Assembly: GCA_028289405.1 (NCBI GenBank)
Contig: JANQPP010000155.1
Coordinates: 1 to 56,981 of the forward strand
Reading direction: 5' to 3'
Origin: Pirellulales bacterium
GTDB lineage: Bacteria > Planctomycetota > Planctomycetia > Pirellulales > JANQPP01
Length of the DNA: 56,981 nucleotides
The notes beneath the pieces were generated by a model. That model saw only the letters and a program-made list of their open reading frames with translations. It was not told the origin of the DNA and made no database searches. The first letter of the stretch is position 1. Every line of letters begins with the position of its first letter. The position numbers and the translations under genes are program-made. This document shows, one piece after another, positions 9,080 through 18,170 of the stretch.

Positions 9080-9628
9080 ATGAAGATTTACACGCGACAA
9101 GGAGATGACGGCAGCACGGGCCTGTTCGCCGGAGGCCGCGTTTCCAAGGACCATGCCCGCATCGAAGCCTGCGGCGCCGTGGATGAACTGAACGCGGCGC
9201 TCGGGCTGGCAGCGGCCAACTCGTCGCTGAGCGATCCCTCGCGTGAAGTGCTTTCCACCGCACAGCACTCGCTGTTCGCGCTCGGCGCGGAACTGGCCAC
9301 GCCAGACGCGGATGCCGCCGGTACGAGGATGGTCACGTCAGCCATGGTCGCGGAATTGGAAACCGCCATCGATCGGCTGGATAGTAAACTGCCTCCGCTG
9401 ACGGAGTTTATTCTTCCGGGAGGTTCCGAAGGTGCCGCATTACTACATGTGGCACGAGGAGTCTGCCGACGCGCCGAACGGCGGGTCGTCACGCTCTGCC
9501 ATCAAGAAGAGTCGGTCTCGCCGGAGATCATCGCTTACCTGAATCGGCTGAGCGACTTGCTCTTCGTCATGGCCCGGGCGGAAAATCAAACCTCCGGCCA
9601 TGCGGACATCGCCTGGCGAAAGCCGTAG
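9080..9628 (+). CDS. pduO: PduO-type cob(I)alamin adenosyltransferase
   Basis: This 182-residue enzyme transfers the adenosyl group of ATP to cob(I)alamin to make coenzyme B12. The N-terminal YTRQGDDGSTGLFAGGRVSKDHARIEACGAVDELNAALGL is the family's ATP-binding region. The later PGGSEGAALLHVARGVCRRAERRVV carries the conserved Arg and Glu residues, and YLNRLSDLLFVMAR closes the helical bundle. Length is normal. It lies 19 bases upstream of mnmA in the same direction, so the two are probably co-transcribed. The adenosylcobalamin it makes is the cofactor of the NrdJ ribonucleotide reductase encoded 9 kb away. The family is also called PduO, EutT-like or MMAB. Confidence 0.93.
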   Translation: MKIYTRQGDDGSTGLFAGGRVSKDHARIEACGAVDELNAALGLAAANSSLSDPSREVLSTAQHSLFALGAELATPDADAAGTRMVTSAMVAELETAIDRLDSKLPPLTEFILPGGSEGAALLHVARGVCRRAERRVVTLCHQEESVSPEIIAYLNRLSDLLFVMARAENQTSGHADIAWRKP

Positions 9629-9647
9629 TGATGCCACATTTTTGTGA

Positions 9648-10757
9648 GTGGAAATGGCGCGTGTACTGCTAGCAATGTCGGGCGGCGTGGACAGCAGCGT
9701 GGCCGCGCACTTGTTGCGACAAGCGGGACACGAAGTGATCGGCGTGTTCATGCGGCATGGCATCACGCCGGAAGTGGCCGCGGCTGCTGGCGGTTCCTCA
9801 TTGCTGCCGGTGTTGTCCGAACCCAAGGAGCATAAGCAGGGCTGCTGCACATCGGCGGATGCCGCCGACGCGCGCCGCGTGACCGAGATGCTGGAGATTC
9901 CTTTCTACGCGCTGAATTTCGAGGAGCATTTCGGCCAGATCATCGATTACTTCGTGCGGGAATATACGGTTGCCCGCACCCCCAACCCGTGCGTGATGTG
10001 CAATAACTGGGTCAAGTTCGGCCACCTCTTTTCCTACGCGGATGACATCGGCGCGGACTTCGTGGCCACGGGACATTATGCCCGCCTGATACCGGGTGAT
10101 CCGCCTGCATTGTGCCGGGGTCGCGATGCGGAGAAGGATCAATCCTACGTGCTGTTTGGTATCGAGAGGGACCGGCTCGACCGCTTGCTGTTTCCGGTGG
10201 GCGAATGCCTCAAACCGGAGATCCGCGAGATCGCGCGGGAACTCGGACTGCGCGTGGCCGAGAAAAAGGACAGTCAAGAAATCTGCTTCGTGCAGCACGG
10301 GCATCACGCGGAATTCGTGCGGCGGTGGCGTGGCGGCGAAGCAGATACCTCCGGACAGATCGTGACCACCGATGGCCGCGCCGTGGGCGAACACGCGGGC
10401 ATCGAGGGGTTCACCATCGGCCAGCGGAAGGGATTGGGCGTGGCGATGGGGGAGCCGTATTTCGTGATCCGCATCGAAGCTGAATCCAAGCAGGTCGTGA
10501 TTGGCCGCAAAGAGGAACTGGGACGGACGACGTTTCACGCCTCGGAGGTAAGCTGGCTGGCGGATCCACCCGCTGAGGAGTTCGCCTGCCAAGTGCAGAT
10601 TCGTTACAACAGCCGCCCGGTCGATGCATCCCTGACATTGCTGCCTGAAAAGCGAATCCGGGTCGATTTGGATCATCAGAGAAATGCCGTCTCGCCGGGG
10701 CAAGCAGTAGTGTGTTATTTGGGCGAACGCGTGCTGGGCGGCGGCTGGATCGAGTAG
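9648..10757 (+). CDS. mnmA: tRNA-specific 2-thiouridylase MnmA
   Basis: MnmA installs the 2-thio group on the wobble uridine of tRNA-Lys, -Glu and -Gln. The 369-residue protein has the PP-loop SGGVDSS at residues 11-17, the nucleophile C118 in TPNPCVMCNNWVKFG, the second catalytic C213 in KDSQEICFV, and the C-terminal beta domain. Compared with E. coli MnmA it has an insertion of roughly 20 residues after IGVFMRHG (residues 39-64, Ala/Gly-rich then charged), before the CCTSADAADARRV segment. Start could be Met1 or Met3. It is probably co-transcribed with the adenosyltransferase gene upstream. A REP-like hairpin starts directly after the stop. Confidence 0.96.
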   Translation: MEMARVLLAMSGGVDSSVAAHLLRQAGHEVIGVFMRHGITPEVAAAAGGSSLLPVLSEPKEHKQGCCTSADAADARRVTEMLEIPFYALNFEEHFGQIIDYFVREYTVARTPNPCVMCNNWVKFGHLFSYADDIGADFVATGHYARLIPGDPPALCRGRDAEKDQSYVLFGIERDRLDRLLFPVGECLKPEIREIARELGLRVAEKKDSQEICFVQHGHHAEFVRRWRGGEADTSGQIVTTDGRAVGEHAGIEGFTIGQRKGLGVAMGEPYFVIRIEAESKQVVIGRKEELGRTTFHASEVSWLADPPAEEFACQVQIRYNSRPVDASLTLLPEKRIRVDLDHQRNAVSPGQAVVCYLGERVLGGGWIE

Positions 10758-10758
10758 A

Positions 10759-10778
10759 GTAAGCGGCTTGCCGCCTAC
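10759..10778. repeat. REP-like hairpin repeat, copy 1
   Basis: GTAAGCGGCTTGCCGCCTAC is an imperfect palindrome (GCGGC-TT-GCCGC core with GTA/TAC ends) immediately after the mnmA stop. Similar hairpins occur at 30532-30557, 45321-45347 and in part at 45931-45946, all intergenic. Confidence 0.55.
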
Positions 10779-11064
10779 AAGTCGGTGCGATCCTGGAAAT
10801 GACCACCGAGCTGGGATTCACTGAACGTTCGGCCTTGATGGCAGGTATTGCCTTGCTCACGCGGCGGGTTTCGATCCATCGTAACACGAAACGTAAGTGA
10901 GGGACGTCGCGGCGTCGCCTCGAGATGCACGTCCGCGCACCGTGGAGCGTCACGCCGTTTCAGCCCGACGACGAGCGACGACCTGGCTCGTGTGCCGGCA
11001 TTGCTCACGCTGCGGGTTGGGATGGGCGTAGCGTGGGGTTCGCATGCGACAGTTGGGACGATGG
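10779..11064. repeat. Intergenic region with interspersed short repeats
   Basis: This region lies between convergent genes. Positions 10850-10871 hold a 22-bp element (GCCTTGCTCACGCGGCGGGT followed by TT) that recurs exactly at 30623-30644; a diverged copy is at 10998-11018 (GCATTGCTCACGCTGCGGGT). The region also contains an ACACGAAACGTAAGTGAGGG stretch. These look like non-coding interspersed repeats that generate spurious open frames. No gene is supported. Confidence 0.55.
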
Positions 11065-13851
11065 TCAGTCCGCCTGGAGGAACGCCGCCGTCGGTCCCTT
11101 CCCTTGGGCAGCCACTTGAGCGGGAGTTCCCATGGCCATGATCTGCCCGCCTTCCTCGCCCCCTTCGGGACCCAGATCGACAATCCAATCCGCAGACCGC
11201 ATGATGTCCACATGATGCTCCACGATGATCACGGTGTGCCCCGCCTCCGTGAGACTCCTGAGCAAATCAAAGAGCCGTCGCACATCCACGAAATGGAGGC
11301 CGGTCGTCGGCTCGTCTAAAAGGTAGACCGTGTGGCCCGAGGTCCGCTTGCCCAACTCAGCGGCCAGTTTGATCCGTTGGGCTTCACCTCCGGAAAGGGT
11401 CGCGGCACTTTGCCCCAAACGCAGATACCCCAAGCCGACCGATTGCAGCACGCGGAGCGGCCCCACCACAGAAGGCACATTGGCGAAGATTTCCGCCGCC
11501 TGTTCCACTTCTAGCCGTAAGACCTCCGCGATGGAGAGCCCGTGAAAGGTCACCCGGCGGGTCTGGGCGTTGTAGCGGCTCCCTCCACACACGGCGCAGG
11601 GCGTTTCCAACGGCGGCAGAAAGTCGAGTTCAACGGTCGTCATGCCCAAACCTTGGCACTCTTCGCAGCGGCCTCCCTTGGAGTTGAAGCTAAAGCGCCC
11701 GGCGCGATAGCCGTATTGCCGAGCCTCTTTCGTGGCGGCGAAGAGTCGGCGGATTTCATCGAAGATCCCCACGAACGTCGCCGGCGTGCTCCGCGCCGCG
11801 CTGGCCAGCGGGGATTGGTCCACGGAGATTACGCGGTCGATCGGTTCGTCGCACCGCAATTCGTCGAATTCGCCTGTTGGGCGATTGGTTCCCTGAGCTT
11901 GGTTGATGAGTGCCGGCATGAGCGTGTCATTGGTCAGGGAACTCTTGCCGGAGCCGCTGACTCCCGTCACACAGGAGATTGCTCGCAGCGGGAATCGGGG
12001 GGTGACATTCTTCAGGTTGTGCAGACGGCAGCCTCGGATCTCAAGCCAAGGCTGCTTCGTCAAGCGATCAACCGCAGGCTTACCCAGTGGCGTGCGATCG
12101 GCCAAACAGGCCGCCGTGAGCGACGCAGGATCTTGCAGCACTTGCTTTGCCGGGCCAGCGGCGACGATTTCTCCACCCCGTGAGCCCGCCGCCGGGCCGA
12201 CGTCCAACAGGAAATCGGCCTCCGCCATGATCGTGGCATCATGCTCCACAACGATCACCGTGTTCTCCCAGCGGCACAGTTCTCGGATCGCCTCCACCAA
12301 TCGCTGATTATCCCTGGGATGCAGGCCGAGCGAGGGTTCATCCAACACGTAGCACACGCCGGACAGCGGAGAACCGAGCGCCGCCGTGAGGCGGATGCGT
12401 TGCCACTCCCCTCCGCTGAGGGAATTGGCCGCGCGTCCCAGGTGCAAGTATCCCAAGCCCAACTGGTCCAGCGTTTCGAGGCGGTTTCGGATTTCCCGCA
12501 GCAAGGGCCGCCACACCTCTGCTTGATGGGCCGGAGCCTCCAGCGTACAAAAGAATTCGCGCACTCGGTTCAAGGGCCAATTCAGTATCATCTCCAGCGA
12601 GGCATCTCCCAGCCAGCAGGCGCGGGCTTCGGCCCGCAGACGCGTCCCTCCGCAATCCTCGCATGTCACTTCGCGACGATAGGGTTTCCACGGCGCGCGG
12701 CGGGACGAGGGAAGCTCGGCGAATTCCGTTTCCAGCAGCACTCGCAGGCCCGGAAAGCCTGCCGGAGTATCCTTCCCGTTCCATAGCATGTCGCGATGTG
12801 TCGCATCCAGCTCCGAGAAGCACGTTTCCGAAGAAAGGTTTTTGCATTCCAGAAAATCGGCCCAGCGGGCCGCTTGTGGAGAACACTTCGAAGCAGGCAC
12901 GCTTTGCCACGGCAGGACCGCCGAAGGGAGTGGCGCCTGGATATCGAGTACGAGGTCGATCACAAAATGTGAGACCACGCCCAGTCCGTCGCAAGTGGGA
13001 CATGCACCCTGCGGGCTGTTGAAATTGAAATGACGGGGAGTCAGGTCTTCGAATTTCCGGCCGCAGCCGGCGCAAATGCCGGTCGTGGAATACGTCGCTT
13101 CTTGCCATGTGGATCCGGAGCCTTCCGATTCTTGGTAGCAGACGATGAGCTGGCCTTGCCCTTCTTTCAAAGCCAACTGCACGGACTCGCGCAGCCGAGA
13201 TTCAACTCCCTCCTTGATGACCACGCGGTCCACGACCGCTTCGGCGCGTGAATACTGTTCCGGCGGATGCGCGGCCAGCGTCTCCAAGCCATGGACTTCG
13301 CCATCCACGCGCATTCTCACGAAACCGGCACGCCGCACGGCCTGCAGCAGGCTGCCAAAAGCGTTTCCCATCGATACATCAAGCGGCGCGAGCAGCATGG
13401 CCCGCGTATTGGCTGGCAGAGCCGCGACTCGCTCCACGATCTGGTTCGCCGAGAGCCGCCGGAGCGAAGTGCCACAGTTTGGACAGCGAGGTTCCCCCAC
13501 ATGGGCACACAACAGGGCCAGGTAATCGCTAATGTCCGTCATGGTGGCCACGGTCCCGCGGGGGTAGGCCCGGCCGCCACGTTGTCGCACCGCCACCGTG
13601 GGAGGCAAGCCCGTGATGAAATCCACGTCCGGTCGTGGGCAGGCTTGGATTTTTTGGCGTGCCCAGGCGGACAGCGTTTCCAAATATTGTCGCTGCCCCT
13701 CGGCAAACAGCGTGTCGTACGCCAAGGAGCTTTTGCCAGAACCGCTCGGCCCCGCGATCACGGTAAGCTGTCCATGGGGAATCATGCCCGAGATGTCTTT
13801 GAGGTTGTGCGTCCTCGCTCCGGAGAAGCGAATGGCAGCGGAAGGCGGCAT
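11065..13851 (-). CDS. uvrA: UvrA-family excinuclease ATPase (probable paralogue)
   Basis: This is a 928-residue ABC-type ATPase of the UvrA family, the DNA-damage sensor of nucleotide excision repair. The N-terminal Walker A is GPSGSGKSSLAYDTLFAEGQRQYLETLSAWARQ and the second is GVSGSGKSSL. Signature motifs LSGGEWQRIRL and LSGGEAQRIKLAAELG, two Walker B segments with LDEP, and paired CxxC zinc-module motifs (CPNC, CAGC...CPTC, CEECQGLG...CAVCGG) are visible. In place of the canonical DQK..SRNPRSTVGT region it has RQRGGRAYPRGTVATMTDISDYL, so it may be a UvrA2-like paralogue rather than the housekeeping UvrA. I chose the start at 13851 (MPPSAAIRFSGARTHNL); upstream codons lack family resemblance. 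Confidence 0.88.
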   Translation of the reverse strand: MPPSAAIRFSGARTHNLKDISGMIPHGQLTVIAGPSGSGKSSLAYDTLFAEGQRQYLETLSAWARQKIQACPRPDVDFITGLPPTVAVRQRGGRAYPRGTVATMTDISDYLALLCAHVGEPRCPNCGTSLRRLSANQIVERVAALPANTRAMLLAPLDVSMGNAFGSLLQAVRRAGFVRMRVDGEVHGLETLAAHPPEQYSRAEAVVDRVVIKEGVESRLRESVQLALKEGQGQLIVCYQESEGSGSTWQEATYSTTGICAGCGRKFEDLTPRHFNFNSPQGACPTCDGLGVVSHFVIDLVLDIQAPLPSAVLPWQSVPASKCSPQAARWADFLECKNLSSETCFSELDATHRDMLWNGKDTPAGFPGLRVLLETEFAELPSSRRAPWKPYRREVTCEDCGGTRLRAEARACWLGDASLEMILNWPLNRVREFFCTLEAPAHQAEVWRPLLREIRNRLETLDQLGLGYLHLGRAANSLSGGEWQRIRLTAALGSPLSGVCYVLDEPSLGLHPRDNQRLVEAIRELCRWENTVIVVEHDATIMAEADFLLDVGPAAGSRGGEIVAAGPAKQVLQDPASLTAACLADRTPLGKPAVDRLTKQPWLEIRGCRLHNLKNVTPRFPLRAISCVTGVSGSGKSSLTNDTLMPALINQAQGTNRPTGEFDELRCDEPIDRVISVDQSPLASAARSTPATFVGIFDEIRRLFAATKEARQYGYRAGRFSFNSKGGRCEECQGLGMTTVELDFLPPLETPCAVCGGSRYNAQTRRVTFHGLSIAEVLRLEVEQAAEIFANVPSVVGPLRVLQSVGLGYLRLGQSAATLSGGEAQRIKLAAELGKRTSGHTVYLLDEPTTGLHFVDVRRLFDLLRSLTEAGHTVIIVEHHVDIMRSADWIVDLGPEGGEEGGQIMAMGTPAQVAAQGKGPTAAFLQAD

Positions 13852-14072
13852 GGCGGTGCTCGCTGGTGAAGAATTGGCCAGCGTTCCATGGTACCGGCCT
13901 GGCCCGCGCGAACAACACGTGGCCCACAAGACGGCGAAGTCCAAGACATCGTGTTGAATCGTACTTGGAGAAAACGGGGCCGTGAGCTGCCTGAGAGCCG
14001 GCAAACCCTTGTCCGTCTGGGTGCCCCCGACTATTATCACACTCTTCCACAAGGGTTTCAGGAGCGGTTTGC

Positions 14073-14594
14073 ATGCGTCACCTATTGTCGGCTCTGGTGC
14101 AGAATGTGCCGGGAGTGCTGGCTCATATTTCGGGAATGCTCGCCTCGCGGGGCTACAACATCGACAGCCTGGCGGTGGGGGAGACGGAAAACCCCGACCT
14201 GTCCCGGATGACGTTCGTCGTCGTCGGGGATGATCGCGTGTTGGAGCAAGTCCGCAAGCAGCTCGAAAAGATCGTGACCGTGGTGGAAGTCACGGATATC
14301 AGTTCCCGCGATTTCGTCGAACGGGATCTGATGCTGATCAAAGTGCGGGCTGGTCAGGGGGGCAAACGTAGCGAAATCCGAGAGCTGGCCGAAATTTTTC
14401 GGGGCCGCATCGTGGACGTCGCCGAGGGAGCCGTGGTCGTCGAGATCTCGGGACAAGAAAAGAAAATCGAAGCCTTTATTGACCTCATGCGCCCTTTGGG
14501 AATCGTCGAGTTGGTCCGCAGCGGCAGAATCGCCATGGTGCGTGGCAATTCAGGTTTGGAGAATCCGTCTCCCTCGGATGCTGAACCGGGCTAG
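14073..14594 (+). CDS. ilvN: Acetolactate synthase small (regulatory) subunit
   Basis: This 173-residue protein is the regulatory subunit that stimulates the acetohydroxyacid synthase large subunit and confers feedback inhibition by valine. The N-terminal ACT domain shows LVQNVPGVLAHISGMLASRGYNIDSLAVGETE, followed by a second ACT-like half with IVDVAEGAVVVEISGQEKKIEAFIDLMRPLGIVELVRSGRIAM, typical of IlvN/IlvH. Length is normal. It begins about 220 bases from the divergent UvrA-family gene, and ilvC follows 88 bases downstream, so they probably form a branched-chain amino acid operon. The catalytic subunit gene ilvB is not in this window, which is unusual because it is commonly adjacent. Confidence 0.94.
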   Translation: MRHLLSALVQNVPGVLAHISGMLASRGYNIDSLAVGETENPDLSRMTFVVVGDDRVLEQVRKQLEKIVTVVEVTDISSRDFVERDLMLIKVRAGQGGKRSEIRELAEIFRGRIVDVAEGAVVVEISGQEKKIEAFIDLMRPLGIVELVRSGRIAMVRGNSGLENPSPSDAEPG

Positions 14595-14682
14595 CCCGAG
14601 TGACGCATATTCATCGCCATGCCGGTCGTGGCCCTTTTTTTCGAGACGGAGCGCATCCCACTAAATAATTGAGGAAGTCTTG

Positions 14683-15690
14683 ATGAGTGCCCAAATTTAT
14701 TACGACAACGACGCCGACCTGTCGCTGCTGAAGGATAAAACCATCGCTATCCTCGGTTATGGCTCGCAGGGACATGCCCACGCTCAAAACCTCTCCGATA
14801 GCGGCTGCAAAGTAATTGTTGGGCAGCGGCCCGGAAGCGCGAATTATGACCTGGCCGTGAGCCACGGATTCGAGCCGCTTTCCCTGGAGGAAGCGACGCA
14901 GCACGGGGACATGATCAACATTCTGCTGCCGGATGAGGTTCAAGCGGATATCTACCGCTCGAAAATTCGGCCTCATCTGAAGCCGGGCAACGTGCTGATG
15001 TGTTCGCACGGCTTCAACGTCCATTTCGGACAGGTCGAGGCACCGCCGGAAGTCGATACCGTGCTCGTCGCACCGAAGGGGCCAGGCCACTTGGTCCGCA
15101 GCGAATTTGAAACCGGTCGCGGCGTCCCCTGCCTCATCGCGCTCAGCGAAGGGGCCACGGATACCTCGCGGCAGCTCGGGCTGGCTTATGCCAAAGGGAT
15201 CGGCGGCACGCGGGCCGGCGTCATCGAAACGACGTTCGCCGAGGAGACCGAAACCGATTTGTTCGGTGAACAAGTCGTGCTCTGTGGTGGCGTGAGCGCG
15301 CTGGTGAAGGCCGGATACGAAACGCTAGTCGAGGCCGGGTATCAGCCGGAGATGGCTTACTTCGAATGCCTGCACGAATTGAAGTTGATCGTGGATCTCT
15401 TCTATCAAGGCGGGCTCGGCTACATGCGCTATAGCGTCTCCAATACGGCGGAATTCGGAGACTACACCCGCGGACCACGCATCGTCACCGAAGAGACGAA
15501 AGAGGAAATGAAGCGGATCTTGACCGAGATTCAAACCGGCCAATTCGCCAAGGAATGGATTCTGGAAAACCGAGCCGGAGCCCCCGCTTTCAAGGCCACG
15601 CGGCGGCTGGAACACGCCCATCCCATCGAGGAAGTCGGCAAGCGGCTGCGAGGACTCATGTCCTGGATCGATTCCAAATCCGTGACATAA
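14683..15690 (+). CDS. ilvC: Ketol-acid reductoisomerase (class I)
   Basis: IlvC isomerises and reduces acetolactate or acetohydroxybutyrate in valine, leucine and isoleucine synthesis, using NADPH and two magnesium ions. The 335-residue protein has the Rossmann motif LGYGSQGHAHAQNL at about 26-39 and the cofactor-specificity loop VGQRPGSANYD, with Arg and Ser as expected for NADPH. APKGPGHLVR is present, and metal ligands lie in ETDLFGEQ and in the helical domain FECLHELKLIVDL. The length fits class I. The ATG at 14683 follows GAGGAAG at a normal distance; the TTG just before it is less likely. It is downstream of ilvN. Confidence 0.97.
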   Translation: MSAQIYYDNDADLSLLKDKTIAILGYGSQGHAHAQNLSDSGCKVIVGQRPGSANYDLAVSHGFEPLSLEEATQHGDMINILLPDEVQADIYRSKIRPHLKPGNVLMCSHGFNVHFGQVEAPPEVDTVLVAPKGPGHLVRSEFETGRGVPCLIALSEGATDTSRQLGLAYAKGIGGTRAGVIETTFAEETETDLFGEQVVLCGGVSALVKAGYETLVEAGYQPEMAYFECLHELKLIVDLFYQGGLGYMRYSVSNTAEFGDYTRGPRIVTEETKEEMKRILTEIQTGQFAKEWILENRAGAPAFKATRRLEHAHPIEEVGKRLRGLMSWIDSKSVT

Positions 15691-15716
15691 CTGCCCAGTA
15701 GACTACTCGTCAGGCA

Positions 15717-17198
15717 CTATGGACCCGCTGGCGGTGTGGTGGGCACTGCGGTCTGCTCTCGTGGCTGGGCCATGATCGGTGAATCGGCGGCGATAGCCCG
15801 CATCTCCGCCGCCAAGAAAAAGGATCCGGTGACGCACACCAAATCCCTTGCAGCGGCGCGCTGCCCAATTTCTTGCCAGGCCTGGGCGGTCGTCGCGACG
15901 ACTCTCAGCGTGCTTTTTTCGCCGAGGGAACTCGCGATCTCGAACAACTCCTCCGGCGAGTAGGTGCGCGGATCAAGGTGATGCCGCGTGAGCCAAATCT
16001 CGTCGAATTTTGACAACAGCACGCGGAGCATGCCCGACACATCTTTTTCATGCGAGGCGGCGAATATCAAAAATTGCCGCCGGGCCGTGAAGCATTCCTC
16101 CAGCGTTTGGCAAAATGCCTCGATGGAAGCCACATTGTGCGCCGCATCCACCACCACCAGCGGAGCGGTTTGCACCACTTCCACGCGGGCCGGACAGCGG
16201 GCCTCGCGCAATCCCCGGGCAACCGCCTCCCAGGGAACTCGCCAATCCTGCCGGCAAAGTTCGCCCACCGTGGCCACGGCGATGGCCGCGTTCGCCGCTT
16301 GATGCCGGCCCAGCATTGCCAATTCGACATCATTCGTGTTCGGCCAGTATGTGTCGATCGCGCTACCGTGAAACCGGCAGCGAGGCAAACTCGCCAGCAG
16401 ATCGTCGCCTGGGGAAACCTCATAGTCGAAGGAGAAATCCTGTCCCAATTCGATGAATCGGCTCTCGGCAGCATGGGCCTTCTCCGCGATGACCTCCCTG
16501 GCGGGCGATTCCAGCACGCCCGAGATGGTAGGAATTCCCGGCTTGATGATCCCCGCTTTTTCACGGGCGATGGATTCCAGGGTGTTTCCCAGTTGCCGCG
16601 TGTGGTCATAGCTGATGCTGGTGATCACCGAGACCACGGGATGGCAGACATTGGTCGAATCGAGCCGGCCTCCCAGGCCCACTTCCATCACCGCCAAGTC
16701 GACGTTCTCCCTCGCAAAGCACAAGAAGGCCATGGCGGTCGTGATTTCGAAATAGGTAGGTCCGCCGGGAAGACGGGAGTCCGAGGGCAATTCCTCTTCC
16801 ATGGCCAGCACGTTCGGTTTTAGGAAGGACAACAGCTCCGCGAACTGTTCCTCCGTGCAAGGCATTCCGCCGATGGCGATGCGTTCCTCCACGCGTTCCA
16901 AATGGGGCGAAGTATAAAGTCCGACGCGGTATCCGGCGGCTCCCAAAATTGAAGCGATCATCGTCGCCGAGGAACCTTTCCCCTTGGTGCCGGCCACATG
17001 CACGACAGAGACTTTTTCGTGGGGATTTCCCAAAAGCGCCAGCAGTTGTCGCATGCGGTCGAGCTTCCATTCCGCCTTCGTCAGGCGGTCGCGCCCCATT
17101 TTTTCGTAATTGATCCGCTGATCCAGGAAGCGGAGCGCCTCGTCGTACGTGAGCAGTGGCTCTGGTTGACCGGTCCATTCCATCGGCATGTTCGCCAT
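15717..17198 (-). CDS. folC: Dihydrofolate/folylpolyglutamate synthase FolC
   Basis: FolC adds glutamate to dihydropteroate or folates by an ATP-dependent, Mur-ligase-like mechanism. The protein of about 493 residues has the P-loop VHVAGTKGKGSSATMIASIL, the folate-binding region GLYTSPHLERVEERI, the omega-loop motif MEVGLGGRLDSTNV, SYDHTRQLGNTLESIAREKAGIIK, and VVVDAAHNVASIEAF in the C-terminal domain. It is somewhat longer than the usual 420-450 residues because of a C-terminal extension rich in Pro and Thr. The start is not certain: MANMPMEW at 17198 is chosen, and Met codons at 17189 and 17183 are close. It is convergent with ilvC, with only 26 bases between the stops. Confidence 0.93.
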   Translation of the reverse strand: MANMPMEWTGQPEPLLTYDEALRFLDQRINYEKMGRDRLTKAEWKLDRMRQLLALLGNPHEKVSVVHVAGTKGKGSSATMIASILGAAGYRVGLYTSPHLERVEERIAIGGMPCTEEQFAELLSFLKPNVLAMEEELPSDSRLPGGPTYFEITTAMAFLCFARENVDLAVMEVGLGGRLDSTNVCHPVVSVITSISYDHTRQLGNTLESIAREKAGIIKPGIPTISGVLESPAREVIAEKAHAAESRFIELGQDFSFDYEVSPGDDLLASLPRCRFHGSAIDTYWPNTNDVELAMLGRHQAANAAIAVATVGELCRQDWRVPWEAVARGLREARCPARVEVVQTAPLVVVDAAHNVASIEAFCQTLEECFTARRQFLIFAASHEKDVSGMLRVLLSKFDEIWLTRHHLDPRTYSPEELFEIASSLGEKSTLRVVATTAQAWQEIGQRAAARDLVCVTGSFFLAAEMRAIAADSPIMAQPREQTAVPTTPPAGP

Positions 17199-17220
17199 TC
17201 CCCACAAAAAACCTCTCTCC

Positions 17221-17299
17221 CTGACGCCCAATTTCTCTTTTGGCGTCAAGTGCTGCGTACGAAGCAGCAAGTTTCCTGACCCTGTGATTTGGCGTCAAG
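17221..17299. promoter_or_regulatory. Structured repeats upstream of folC
   Basis: Immediately upstream of the minus-strand folC start, TGACGCC (17222-17228) pairs with GGCGTCA (17242-17248), followed by TGCTGC...GCAGCA (17251-17268). The 12-mer TTTGGCGTCAAG occurs at 17239-17250 and again at 17288-17299. A regulatory leader or operator is possible; this is inference. Confidence 0.3.
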
Positions 17300-17638
17300 C
17301 TGCCTGGCGCCGCGCTGGGCATTTGTAATCGCGGCTTAGCGCGCGGGTCACGGTATCAAACACGGCATGTTGCGTTCGTGAAACATTCTAGCGTGCGAGG
17401 CCATTGGGATGAGTTCCCCATTCAGGGAATCCGCGTGCCGTACGGATTTCCAGTACCAAGCCGCAACGCTTTGTGGTGAAACGGTTCGCGAATTCCGCCA
17501 GCGATTCAGACTTGCGACCTTTCCATCAATGCCAGGTCCGGGCGAAGAGTCCGGCATTTGAATTGCGAGAGGTAATACCGAGCGGGATTTTGTCGATCCC
17601 CAGTAACTGCAATTCGCGTGATTGGCGGAGATTGAAGC
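17300..17638. other. Intergenic region between divergent genes
   Basis: No gene is seen between folC and the Ala/Ser-rich protein gene. Promoters for both are expected here but none is clear by eye. Confidence 0.4.
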
Positions 17639-18061
17639 ATGTCGGGTATATCCCCCGTGGGCGGCGTTCCCCCCGCAGCCGTCCCCACCACGGCTCCCGC
17701 CGCAAAGGCTCCCTCGGCCAATGCAGCCGCAGCTACTCCCTCAGGTGGCCAGCCGGCCGCGTCTTTGTCGGTTTCGGCGACGCCGGGCGACTCCTTTTCC
17801 GCTTCCATCTCGAGCCGTGGTATTTCCTCCACGGACATCATGGGCGCATTTCTCATCGCGATGTTGCTCTCCAAGGACGCCGAGGGAGGGGAAAGCGACT
17901 CTCCTTTCGCCGCGCTGTTGGCTTTGGCCGCGCTAAGCGCGCTGGGCCAAGGTGCCGCGCAATTCAGCTTCGTCTCCAACTCGTCGACGGGTGTCTCCGA
18001 ATCTTACGCCGCGACGAGTCCGGCAGCGGTCAATCCCACCGGATTTGAAGCGATGGGGTGA
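17639..18061 (+). CDS. Ala/Ser-rich low-complexity hypothetical protein
   Basis: This is a 140-residue protein. The first 60 residues are rich in Ala, Pro, Ser and Thr and look disordered. A more ordered helical part follows with ISSTDIMGAFLIAMLLSKDAEGG and SPFAALLALAALSALGQGAAQF, then a flexible tail. The hydrophobic helices could contact a membrane, but no signal peptide is obvious. I recognise no domain. It is the only reasonable frame in the region, has an ATG start, and a bidirectional stem-loop follows the stop, which supports it being real. It may belong to the short planctomycete-specific proteins of unknown role. Confidence 0.55.
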   Translation: MSGISPVGGVPPAAVPTTAPAAKAPSANAAAATPSGGQPAASLSVSATPGDSFSASISSRGISSTDIMGAFLIAMLLSKDAEGGESDSPFAALLALAALSALGQGAAQFSFVSNSSTGVSESYAATSPAAVNPTGFEAMG

Positions 18062-18105
18062 TCCGGTCGTCTCGCTTCGTATTGTGCGTTCACATTACAA
18101 AAGCA

Positions 18106-18141
18106 TGGCGCCTTGCCACCATTTCTAGCAGCAAGGCGCCA
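18106..18141. terminator. Bidirectional stem-loop terminator
   Basis: TGGCGCCTTGC (18106-18116) and GCAAGGCGCCA (18131-18141) form a perfect 11-bp stem with a 14-nt loop between the convergent Ala/Ser-rich gene and nrdJ. No long T-tract follows. Confidence 0.6.
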
Positions 18142-18170
18142 CGGCAACGCTTTAGCAATCCATTTGCAAG

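Noticed and set aside
10848..11141. 97-codon frame in the mnmA-uvrA intergenic region
   Set aside because: It translates interspersed repeats; the RNVSEG-like residues are a common false product of such repeats.
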